DNA of 5,782 nt from an uncultured Eubacteriales bacterium (GTDB lineage Bacteria; Bacillota_A; Clostridia; Christensenellales; Aristaeellaceae): NCBI GenBank assembly GCA_900313545.1, contig OMRS01000328.1:1-5782 (forward strand), read 5' to 3'. The notes beneath the pieces were generated by a model, which was given only the letters and a program-made list of their open reading frames with translations, was not told where the DNA came from and did not search any database. The translations under genes and the position numbers were made by a program. Shown here piece after piece: positions 1 through 5,782 of the stretch; the stretch's first letter is position 1, and every line of letters starts with the position of its first letter.

Positions 1-436
1 AGGTCATCCCGGACCCGCCGTGGCGGATGCAGCCCGGTTCCATGACGGAACAGTTGTGCTTTGTGGTCCCGATGACGATCTGTTCTTCTTTTGCGTAGCG
101 CCCCAGGACCTCCTCGTGCCCCATGCCGTTTTGCAGCGTCAGCACAAGGGTGTGCCCGTCGATGACCCCCTTGTGGGCCTCAAGCGCCGCGGCAGTGGAA
201 GGCGCCTTGACCTGGACCAGGACCAGGTCCGCGGCCGCCATTCCCTCGGTGCTGACCCGGGCATCCGGCCTGAAGCACAGCGTCCTGCCGTCCGCCTCGG
301 TGATGTGCACGCCGTCCCTCCTGATCTTCTCCATGTGCGCCTCCCGGGTTCCGACCAGCGTCACCTCATGGAAGCGGCTCAGGTAGCCGCCGAAAAGGGA
401 GCCCATGGCTCCCGCGCCAATGACCACAATCCTCAC
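1..436 (-). CDS. panE: 2-dehydropantoate 2-reductase (ketopantoate reductase), N-terminal half, cut by window edge
   Basis: The 145 visible residues form the NADPH-binding domain of the ketopantoate reductase family, cytosolic enzymes that reduce 2-dehydropantoate to pantoate in the pathway to pantothenate and coenzyme A. An opening beta strand is followed by the dinucleotide-binding motif GAGAMG at residues 7-12. The family lysine sits in VQVKAPST (K77) and LQNG is at 101-104. A segment IGTTKHNCS, then GCIRHGGSG, matches the start of the substrate-side region. The C-terminal catalytic and dimerisation domain lies beyond base 1; family members are usually about 290-310 aa, so roughly half is present. 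The start is GTG (434-436): the protein begins exactly at the Rossmann strand, and AGGAAGG lies 7 nt upstream. It follows the channel gene on the same strand with a 54-nt gap, so co-transcription is likely. Family membership is firm. The exact substrate is less certain, because paralogues of this family act on other 2-oxo acids. Confidence 0.88.
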   Translation of the reverse strand, partial: MRIVVIGAGAMGSLFGGYLSRFHEVTLVGTREAHMEKIRRDGVHITEADGRTLCFRPDARVSTEGMAAADLVLVQVKAPSTAAALEAHKGVIDGHTLVLTLQNGMGHEEVLGRYAKEEQIVIGTTKHNCSVMEPGCIRHGGSGMT

Positions 437-443
437 GGCTGTT

Positions 444-450
444 CCTTCCT
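444..450 (-). promoter_or_regulatory. Ribosome binding site of panE (AGGAAGG)
   Basis: Read on the minus strand, AGGAAGG stands 7 nt before the GTG at 436. It supports GTG as the true start, since no ATG in this frame lies near the beginning of the Rossmann fold; the first internal ATG is inside the GAGAMG motif. Confidence 0.7.
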
Positions 451-455
451 TTCTT

Positions 456-475
456 CCGCCCGGAGAACCGGGCGG
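456..475 (-). other. Perfect intercistronic hairpin between channel gene and panE
   Basis: CCGCCCGG and CCGGGCGG form a perfect 8-bp all-G/C stem around a 4-nt loop (TTCT in the minus-strand transcript). It lies in the 54-nt gap between the channel stop codon and the panE start, ending 5 nt before the panE Shine-Dalgarno. No T-tract follows on either strand, so it is not a standard intrinsic terminator. Likely roles are a processing or stability element, partial attenuation between the two genes, or restraint of panE initiation. Its existence is seen directly; its role is inferred. Confidence 0.6.
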
Positions 476-490
476 CAGGTTCCCGGGGGG

Positions 491-3430
491 TTATCTGCCG
501 CCGGCATCCGGCTTTCCGTCCGGTTTCTCCCCGGACAGGGACCTCTTCCCGTCCCTGATCCGGCTGACGGCGTCGTCATCCTTCGCCTCATGGACCACAA
601 TCTGATTGAAGGGAATCTCGATGCCCCTGCGGTCAAAGACCAGCTTCATCTGGCGGTTCAGCTCCCGCAGCGCTCTGTAGCGCAGGCCAAACTGGGTAAA
701 GATGGTGATGCGCAGCAGCACGCTGCTGTCCTCAAAGGATTCAACGCCCTCATACACCGGCGCCTTCACCAGTCCAGGAATCGCATCCATCATGGATGGC
801 AGCTCCTCGCGCAGGATCTTTTCCACCTCGATCAGGTCCGCGTCATAGGAAATGGGCATCTTCAGGACCATACGGGCCACCTCGCCGTCGGAGTTGATGA
901 TGTCCCGCATGGAGGAGTTGTTGAAGATCTTGGTTTCCGAGAAGAACCGCACCTTGGTGGTCCGCAGGCCGATCTCCACCACGGTTCCGAACCAGCTGCC
1001 CACGGTCACGAAGTCGCCGACCTTGTAGCTGCCCTCGAAGATGGTGAAAAAGCCCGCGATAATGTCACTGACCAGGTCCTTCGCGCCGAAGCTGATCATC
1101 AGGGAGAGAATGCCTGCCGAGGCCAGCAGCGTCTGGGTATCCACGCCGAAACGGGACAGGCCGAAGTACACGAAGATCACCACGCAGATATACTTGAGGG
1201 CGTTCCTCAGAAGCAGGCAGATCGTCTCCACCCGCGTGTCGGAGGCCCGGGCCACATAATAGAGGATGCGGTCGATCAGCACCACCGCCACGTACATGGC
1301 GCACAGCAGGAAAATGCAGGAGGTGAAGGCGAAGATGTTCACGCCCTTCTGCCAGTTGCCGGAGATCACGTAGACCAGGTTGCTTGGCTGGATGTTTCGG
1401 TTGACGGGATTCAGGCTGGCATAGAGCGTGGGAAGAAGGATAAACAGGCAGAACAGCAGCAGCAGCTTGTAGATGATCCGTCCGATGCGCTGCTCCGGGG
1501 TCATCTCCGCCTTGGGAATGCGACTCATGTGCCAGCGCTCCTCAAAGCCTTCTTTCTGCCGGGTATGGAGAATCCTGGAAAATCCGGAGAACAGGCCGCG
1601 CGCTTCCGCGTCCATCTCCTCCTCGGGACCGAGTACCTTTGCCTCCGCCTTCCCCCGCGGCATGCCCTCAAGCACATCCCTGCGGTACCTGAACAGGGTC
1701 AGCAGACTCAAAAGAAGCGACGTGCCCACGGCATACAGGGTCAGAACCACCGCGAGCCGGAAGCAGTCCCCGATGCCGGAGCGGCGGACGATGGGCACCA
1801 GGAACAGGTCCTGGGATTCGCTGACACCGGCATAGTACACCGTCCCGCGGATATTGAGGTAACCGTTGAAATTGTCGGTGAGCTCCTGACGGGTGATCCC
1901 CATGGTCTCAACCGGGTCGCCCTTGTATCCCAGGCCCGTGGTTCCGGCGATCTCCATCGTCTTCTTGTCCACGGCGATGGCGTATTCCGGCAGGCCGATG
2001 GTCAGGTTGGAGAGCACCGTATCCACGCTGAGGGGCGCGATCAGTTCCTCTCTGAGGGACGGGTCAATGGCGATCATGACAAAGCCGTCGCACAGGTCCT
2101 CCCGGTTGCGGGTGCTGACCCCCACATACTGGAGCTTTTCCCCGTATTTTTCATCGAGGACCGGCTCCTGCACGAGGTACGGCACGCCCTCCAGGAGAAG
2201 GCGGAACTGGGAGGACGGTTCCTTGGAGTTGGAGCTGAGGGAATAATGGTCATAGGGGGAATTGGTGACGACCACCTTTCCCTGCTGGTCAAACACATAG
2301 ATGTACTTGACATTGAGCACATCCGCATAATGCTGCATGTCCTCGCGCGTCATGTTCTCCCTGCCCTTGAGGTGAACGACCCGGGCCGCAAACTTGCCCT
2401 GGACCATGTAGAACTCGTCCAGCAGGCTGTTGAGCTTATTACGCTGTTCCTGGTACGTGTTGAGCGTTTCCACCGCCACATCCGCATGCCGGTCCATGGT
2501 CTTGAGATCATTGGTCACCCCAGAGAGGATCTGGGAATACAGGGAGATCCCGAAGAGCACCACGCAGGCGAGGACGGAATAGGACACCAGCCTGGAGCTC
2601 AGGGATTTGGGCGTTTCCCGCCCGGTGGCGACCACCAGGCAGATCCACTTGACCAGCAGCCACATGATGATCAGGAAACAGATGCTGAAGATCAGCGCAT
2701 TGGTGAAGATGTAGGAAATCTGCTCCGAGAGCGGGATGCCGCAGATGATGTAGGTATCCCTGTAATCCAGCACGCAGCCGTAGAGCATCATCCTGTAATA
2801 GTTGACGATATCGGCAATGCTGCTTACGTTCCTGCTCGCGAACTTGTAGGGTTCAATGAATCTGAACTCCAGGTCCAGGTTTTCCGGCTTCGTCCAGGGC
2901 ATGATCTGATTGATGGACACCACCTCGTCCGTGGGCATGTCCTCCACCGCAAAGAATTCCCGTCCCACGTAGGCTTCGTTGGGATGGGCAAGGATGCGGT
3001 TGGTCTCCTTTGAGACCACCACCATGAATCCTTCACGGCCCACCTGCAGCTTGGTGACCCTGTCCATCCAGGAGAAGGTCTCCTTGACCACTTCATCCAC
3101 CACCTCTTCGGTGGACAGGGAGAGGGTTTCATCCGCAAAGAGTTCGTCCTTGTTGAGCAGCTCCTGCCAGCTCTCCACCACCTGCCCGAAGGCCCTGCGC
3201 AGCGCCTTGTCGTTGTTTTCCAGCTGCGGGAGGATCTTGGACACCTGGATGACGGCCCGGTTGACCTGTGGCCGCAGGCGCTTGTTGTTGTTTTCCTTAA
3301 AGATACTGACAGAACTGATCAGCACCACCACAAAGGCGATCAGCAGAACGGCATGCAGCAGCAGCTTCCTCCAAAAAAGCCGCTTTCTGAACAGTTTCTC
3401 CTCCCCACTAAGGAGTCCTCGTTTTTTCAT
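491..3430 (-). CDS. Large MscS-family channel with two extracytoplasmic Cache/PAS-like sensor regions
   Basis: This 979-aa membrane protein ends in a complete MscS channel module. In order: TM1 about 22-44; extracytoplasmic sensor A about 45-238, with GREGFMVVV, ILAHPN and VGREF at 131-159 in the style of Cache domains; TM2 about 239-267; TM3 about 281-301; extracytoplasmic sensor B about 302-552, with a long helix and then two PAS-like halves (YIYVFDQQGKVVVT at 377-389 and YAIAVDKKTMEIAG at 483-496); TM4 about 553-580; a charged cytoplasmic linker 581-650; TM5 about 651-671; TM6 about 697-720; TM7 about 737-759; pore helix about 766-797 with FGAKDLVSDIIAG; beta domain 798-850 (FEGSYKVGDFVTVG, then NNSSMRDIIN); alpha/beta vestibule 850-948; and a short polar tail. 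The predicted topology places the last three helices as in MscS. Ordinary MscS is about 290 aa. The role is probably ion and osmolyte release, with gating influenced by an external signal (inference). ATG 3430 is preceded by GAAAGG (3446-3441) 10 nt upstream. It is first in an operon with panE. Confidence 0.9.
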   Translation of the reverse strand: MKKRGLLSGEEKLFRKRLFWRKLLLHAVLLIAFVVVLISSVSIFKENNNKRLRPQVNRAVIQVSKILPQLENNDKALRRAFGQVVESWQELLNKDELFADETLSLSTEEVVDEVVKETFSWMDRVTKLQVGREGFMVVVSKETNRILAHPNEAYVGREFFAVEDMPTDEVVSINQIMPWTKPENLDLEFRFIEPYKFASRNVSSIADIVNYYRMMLYGCVLDYRDTYIICGIPLSEQISYIFTNALIFSICFLIIMWLLVKWICLVVATGRETPKSLSSRLVSYSVLACVVLFGISLYSQILSGVTNDLKTMDRHADVAVETLNTYQEQRNKLNSLLDEFYMVQGKFAARVVHLKGRENMTREDMQHYADVLNVKYIYVFDQQGKVVVTNSPYDHYSLSSNSKEPSSQFRLLLEGVPYLVQEPVLDEKYGEKLQYVGVSTRNREDLCDGFVMIAIDPSLREELIAPLSVDTVLSNLTIGLPEYAIAVDKKTMEIAGTTGLGYKGDPVETMGITRQELTDNFNGYLNIRGTVYYAGVSESQDLFLVPIVRRSGIGDCFRLAVVLTLYAVGTSLLLSLLTLFRYRRDVLEGMPRGKAEAKVLGPEEEMDAEARGLFSGFSRILHTRQKEGFEERWHMSRIPKAEMTPEQRIGRIIYKLLLLFCLFILLPTLYASLNPVNRNIQPSNLVYVISGNWQKGVNIFAFTSCIFLLCAMYVAVVLIDRILYYVARASDTRVETICLLLRNALKYICVVIFVYFGLSRFGVDTQTLLASAGILSLMISFGAKDLVSDIIAGFFTIFEGSYKVGDFVTVGSWFGTVVEIGLRTTKVRFFSETKIFNNSSMRDIINSDGEVARMVLKMPISYDADLIEVEKILREELPSMMDAIPGLVKAPVYEGVESFEDSSVLLRITIFTQFGLRYRALRELNRQMKLVFDRRGIEIPFNQIVVHEAKDDDAVSRIRDGKRSLSGEKPDGKPDAGGR

Positions 3431-3511
3431 TTACCTATTTCCTTTCTCAACTGACTCCGCCGGCTTCATCCGGGGCTGCCCGCGCATGACCCGCTTTCCG
3501 GAGGATGATTC

Positions 3512-3540
3512 ATTCTACTTCTTTTCAGGCTGTTTCACAA
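3512..3540 (-). promoter_or_regulatory. Candidate sigma-70/A promoter for the channel gene
   Basis: On the minus strand, TTGTGA (3540-3535, 4/6 to TTGACA) and TAGAAT (3517-3512, 5/6 to TATAAT) are separated by exactly 17 bp. Initiation would fall near 3505 and give a 5' leader of about 75 nt before the ATG at 3430. The position just upstream of the only large minus-strand gene supports it. No experimental start site is known. Confidence 0.5.
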
Positions 3541-3563
3541 TGTCGGATTTCGGCGTATGGAAT

Positions 3564-3592
3564 TTGGCAAATAAACCTATAAATTTTATTAA
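3564..3592 (+). promoter_or_regulatory. Weak plus-strand promoter candidate facing the transporter genes
   Basis: TTGGCA (3564-3569, 5/6 to TTGACA) and TATTAA (3587-3592, 4/6 to TATAAT) are spaced by 17 bp within the AT-rich core. AT richness alone can produce such matches, so support is modest. If real, the transcript would start near 3599 and carry a leader of about 250 nt before the TetR remnant. The alternative start signal is TATGAT at 3821-3826, which has no good -35 at 16-18 bp. Confidence 0.3.
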
Positions 3593-3760
3593 TCAGTTGT
3601 ACAATTATTCAAGGTGCACTTCATTCAGTTCAGGAGAAAAATACGTCGTGGAACGATTTGCCGGGCTTCATGCACATCAGCAAAAGGGCATGGTCTTATC
3701 CTGAAAACCACTGAGTTATCCATGTCCATATTACTATGTAAATACACTGTTTTTCATCGT

Positions 3761-3782
3761 TTAAAACAAACTATTAAAACAA
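3761..3782 (+). repeat. Direct repeat TTAAAACAA x2, 13-bp period
   Basis: The 9-mer TTAAAACAA occurs at 3761-3769 and again at 3774-3782. The pair lies about 65-90 bp upstream of the TetR remnant start, so it could be a protein-binding site, but AT-rich sequence of this kind also repeats by chance. Confidence 0.35.
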
Positions 3783-3835
3783 TTGGGGCGGAATGATCCA
3801 TGTACACTTCCTCCCGCCCGTATGATATACTTTTC

Positions 3836-3842
3836 AGGAAAG
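3836..3842 (+). promoter_or_regulatory. Relict ribosome binding site of the TetR gene (AGGAAAG)
   Basis: AGGAAAG ends 6 nt before GTG 3849 and 4 nt before ATG 3847. The ATG is followed at once by TGA, so GTG is the more reasonable original start; its frame also leads to the TetR helix region after a single-base shift. TATGAT at 3821-3826 just upstream could serve as a -10 element. Confidence 0.5.
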
Positions 3843-3848
3843 AACGAT

Positions 3849-4421
3849 GTGACTTCTGGCAAAAACAAAGAGCCTGGCGGGGACAAAAGAAACGATTCTG
3901 ACAAATGCTGCCGATCTCTTCCTGGAGCAAGGCTGTTATGATATCACCGTCCGAATGATCGCACAGAAAGCCGGGGGGCAGTCAGGCGCTGATCGATGAC
4001 CACTTTGGCGATAAGGAAGGCATGTACCTGGAGGTTATCCGCCTTTGGGCACGGGAAGCCTTTCAGGATTCTCCCTTTGACACGCTGAAGGATGAAGCCA
4101 CAGCGCCGCAGGAGAAGGTCCGGCTGTTCATTTTTCAATACGCTGCTGTGCCTTTTCGGGCCGGAAGGAAAAGAGCCTGGGCTAGGCCTTCTGCTGGCGC
4201 ATGAGACCTCTTTGCATCCTTCCGATGTCATCAGTGAAATCGTTTCTGAAGCCGTCAAATAGCCTGCTGTCGATCTCACGGAAGCAATCAAAACGATGAC
4301 CGGCTCCGAAAACCGGGAAAAGCTTCGTGCTTTTGCGGGCTGTATCGTTGGTATATATCCCGTCTTTGATTCTGCCAAAGGCGACCGGTCTTACCTGTAT
4401 ATTCGAGCGAGGATCACATGA
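3849..4421 (+). pseudogene. TetR-family transcriptional regulator, broken by three frameshifts and a stop
   Basis: Reading across three frames restores a TetR-type repressor of about 189 codons, the normal family length. The DNA-binding domain is clear: TKETILTNAADLFLEQG, then ITVRMIAQKAG, then after a shift SQALIDDHFGDKEGMY, the usual TetR helix-turn-helix and following helix. A ligand-domain-like remainder follows (LLCLFGPEGKEPG, LGLLLAHETS). The lesions are a +1 at G4 (3879-3882), a +1 at G6 (3973-3978), a +1 near T5 (4131-4135), and an in-frame TAG at 4260-4262. Removing one base at each run rejoins the frames; for example, G5 gives A-G-G-S-Q-A. The final TGA (4419-4421) overlaps the transporter ATG. 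Such regulators usually repress themselves and an adjacent pump in response to a ligand. No uninterrupted product can be made, so this is called a pseudogene. Assembly error in homopolymers is the main alternative, but the intact neighbours and the extra nonsense codon argue against it. Confidence 0.85.
4409..4413 (+). promoter_or_regulatory. Ribosome binding site of the transporter (GAGGA)
   Basis: GAGGA lies inside the last codons of the TetR remnant, 4 nt before ATG 4418 and 7 nt before the adjacent ATG 4421. The spacing favours 4421, so the product may begin with one Met fewer than the longest frame. Confidence 0.5.
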
Positions 4422-5602
4422 TGACACAAGCAAATTACCAAAGGACAAAACTGGCCTGCTATCTCGGGTTTGTTACACAGGCGATTTCGGCCAATTTCGC
4501 TCCGCTGCTTTTTCTCACGTTCTACAGAACCCATGGCATTTCCTATGCCGATCTGGCGCTGATTCCGCTGGCGTTCTTCCTGACTCAGCTGACGGTTGAT
4601 TTTTTGAGTGCAAAGTTTGTGGATCGGATCGGGTATCGGAAAAGCATCGTCATTGCGCAGATCACATCAGGAGCAGGACTGCTGATGCTGTCCTTTGTGC
4701 CGGATCTTTGTCCGAACCCCTTTGCGGGCATCCTGTTCTGCGTCATCGTCTATGCCATAGGCAGCGGCCTGATCGAAGTGCTTTGCAGTCCGATCATTGA
4801 AGCCTGTCCCTTTGAAAACAAAGCCGGAATGATGAGCCTGCTTCATTCCTTCTATTGCTGGGGCGCAGTTGGAACGATTCTGGGGTCCACCGTCTTTTTC
4901 CTCATCTTCGGCACGGAAAACTGGCGTATTCTGGCCTGCATCTGGGCCGTCATCCCGCTGTACAACATCTACAATTTTGCCACCTGTCCCATCGTTCCTA
5001 TCGTCAGCGAAGGCAAAAGCATGACGATCGGGCAACTGCTGAAGACAAAAATCTTCTGGTTGTTTATCGTCCTCATGGTATGCGCCGGTGCGTCAGAGCT
5101 GGCTATGGCGCAGTGGGCTTCCGCTTTCGCGGAATCCTCCCTGAACGTCAGCAAGACGACGGGAGATTTGCTTGGTGCCTGCGGCTTCGCTGTGTTTATG
5201 GGACTCAGCCGTGTGTGGTATGGAAAATATGACGAAAAAGTGAACCTTTCCAATTTCATGATCGCGTCCGGGATCCTGTGCCTGTGCAGCTATTTGCTGG
5301 CCGCGTTGGCCAGGTGGCCAATCATGGGCTTAATTGGCTGCATGCTTTGCGGTTTCTCCGTAGGCATTATGTGGCCCGGTTCTATCAGCATTTCCTCCGC
5401 CCGGCTTCCCAAGGGAGGTACGGCTTTATTTGCCTTGCTGGCCCTGGCAGGCGACCTGGGCGGTGCGGCAGGTCCGACTATCGTGGGCAACGTTTCACAT
5501 CTCATGGGAGAAAACCTTCAGTCAGGCATTCTGGTCGGCATAATGTTCCCGATCATTTTGGTACTGAGTGTCCTTATGGCAAAGAAAAAGAGCGATACAT
5601 AA
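4418..5602 (+). CDS. Major facilitator superfamily transporter, 12 TM
   Basis: This intact 394-aa inner-membrane transporter has about twelve hydrophobic segments: about 11-35, 42-65, 76-95, 101-124, 136-164, 168-188, 209-232, 246-267, 277-298, 301-323, 333-357 and 367-387. The loop after TM2 carries the MFS motif A form AKFVDRIGYRK (65-75). LLHSFYCWGAVGT (141-153), ASELAMAQW (225-233) and the glycine-rich GGTALFALLALAGDLGGAAGP (333-353) resemble the sugar-permease-like branch of MFS (FucP-type). That branch is only a family-style impression; the substrate and direction of transport are unknown. A charged central loop (190-208) separates the two six-helix halves, and the C-terminal tail is short and basic. 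The start ATG overlaps the stop of the TetR remnant (ATGA), the layout of a translationally coupled repressor-pump pair. Since that repressor is broken, expression is probably no longer locally repressed. No clear terminator follows. Confidence 0.9.
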   Translation: MMTQANYQRTKLACYLGFVTQAISANFAPLLFLTFYRTHGISYADLALIPLAFFLTQLTVDFLSAKFVDRIGYRKSIVIAQITSGAGLLMLSFVPDLCPNPFAGILFCVIVYAIGSGLIEVLCSPIIEACPFENKAGMMSLLHSFYCWGAVGTILGSTVFFLIFGTENWRILACIWAVIPLYNIYNFATCPIVPIVSEGKSMTIGQLLKTKIFWLFIVLMVCAGASELAMAQWASAFAESSLNVSKTTGDLLGACGFAVFMGLSRVWYGKYDEKVNLSNFMIASGILCLCSYLLAALARWPIMGLIGCMLCGFSVGIMWPGSISISSARLPKGGTALFALLALAGDLGGAAGPTIVGNVSHLMGENLQSGILVGIMFPIILVLSVLMAKKKSDT

Positions 5603-5782
5603 TTCCTCTGTATAAGCAATCAGGCCTTGGAATCCTATGTTGCACATATTCAATGACCCAGAACACACTGGTAACTTTTACACAAAGCGTATGGACGCAT
5701 GGCTCAGTTGGTAGAACCCACTGGTCAAGTTATCAAACTGCCGGTTCATGAGTATCTCAAGTGACTGGCCCACTGGTAGACA
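5603..5782. repeat. 3' end region with CACTGGT repeated at 52-53 bp spacing, no convincing gene
   Basis: CACTGGT occurs at 5666-5672, 5719-5725 and 5771-5777; the last two extend to CCCACTGGT. The two complete intervals align at roughly half their positions by eye, which would fit a degenerate tandem repeat that continues past the right edge. The copies fall in different reading frames, so they are not a coding repeat. No terminator with a T-tract is visible after the transporter. A 21-codon frame at 5699-5764 lacks a good ribosome binding site and is not called. Confidence 0.4.

Larger units (their letters stand above)
3431..3835. other. Divergent intergenic region with AT-rich core, no convincing gene
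   Basis: About 400 bp separate the leftward channel gene from the rightward TetR remnant and transporter. Bases 3561-3610 are only 20% GC, in sharp contrast with the GC-rich channel gene. The region holds back-to-back promoter candidates (minus 3512-3540, plus 3564-3592), the 8-bp palindrome TTGTACAA at 3597-3604, a 9-bp direct repeat at 3761 and 3774, and GGGCGG/CCGCCC arms at 3786-3791 and 3814-3819. Short open frames here lack a plausible protein composition. No terminator with a T-tract was found. Confidence 0.6.

Noticed and set aside
209..229. Inverted repeat GACCTGG...CCAGGTC
   Set aside because: It lies inside panE over codons for DLVLVQV and arises from alternating GAC/CTG/GTC/CAG codons in a conserved strand.
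20..3013. A 997-codon open frame on the plus strand, antisense to panE and the channel gene
   Set aside because: Its translation is rich in His, Gln, Asp and Gly with no hydrophobic core pattern or known motif, while both sense-strand genes have clear family domains. It is best explained as a shadow of GC-rich codon usage.
3614..3796. 60-codon frame in the divergent intergenic region
   Set aside because: No ribosome binding site at its start, atypical composition, and it runs through the promoter-like and repeat-bearing sequence.
4022..4204. 60-codon frame within the TetR remnant
   Set aside because: It is the middle piece of the frameshifted TetR gene, starting at an internal Met after the helix-turn-helix, not a separate gene.
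5691..5745. tRNA-like D-arm sequence (GGCTCAGTTGGTAGA)
   Set aside because: The 15-nt D-arm match is good, but no anticodon stem or T-arm can be paired downstream and the D stem itself has a mismatch. There is no tRNA gene here.
5699..5764. 21-codon frame starting MAQLVEPTGQ
   Set aside because: No proper ribosome binding site, no recognised family, and it overlaps the CACTGGT repeats. It could be a fragment of a decayed gene, but nothing supports that.
5603..5782. CRISPR-like spacing of short repeats
   Set aside because: The conserved unit is only 7-9 bp, not a 23-37 bp repeat, and no cas gene is present.

Overview
The window looks like a chromosomal segment of a moderately GC-rich bacterium. 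Shine-Dalgarno sequences precede the genes, and the MscS-type pore helix has the form FGAxxLVxDI, which I associate with Clostridia and related Bacillota. That points to an anaerobic, perhaps gut-associated, Firmicute, but it is an inference from protein style only. No rRNA, tRNA, IS element or CRISPR array could be supported.

Layout. The left 60% (1-3430) is a minus-strand unit. A very large MscS-family channel (979 aa) is followed 54 nt later by the N-terminal half of a 2-dehydropantoate 2-reductase (panE), which runs off the left edge. A perfect 8-bp hairpin lies in the 54-nt gap, just upstream of the panE ribosome binding site. From 3431 to about 3835 there is a roughly 400-bp divergent intergenic region with an AT-rich core (20% GC over 3561-3610). 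It holds a good minus-strand promoter candidate for the channel gene and a weaker plus-strand candidate facing the other way.

The right part is a plus-strand pair. First comes a TetR-type regulator that is clearly recognisable but broken: three successive +1 shifts, each at a homopolymer, plus an in-frame TAG. Its stop overlaps the start of an intact 12-TM major facilitator superfamily transporter (4418-5602) in an ATGA arrangement. This is the usual layout of a local repressor and the efflux or uptake pump it controls. Here the repressor appears to be dead, so the transporter is probably released from local control or controlled elsewhere. The last 180 bases contain no convincing gene but carry three copies of CACTGGT at 52-53 bp spacing.

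The most interesting object is the channel protein. It has about eight predicted membrane segments and two separate extracytoplasmic sensor regions that resemble Cache/PAS folds, joined to a complete MscS pore and vestibule. This suggests a channel gated or tuned by an external ligand rather than by membrane tension alone. The TetR pseudogene beside an intact transporter is the second point of interest.
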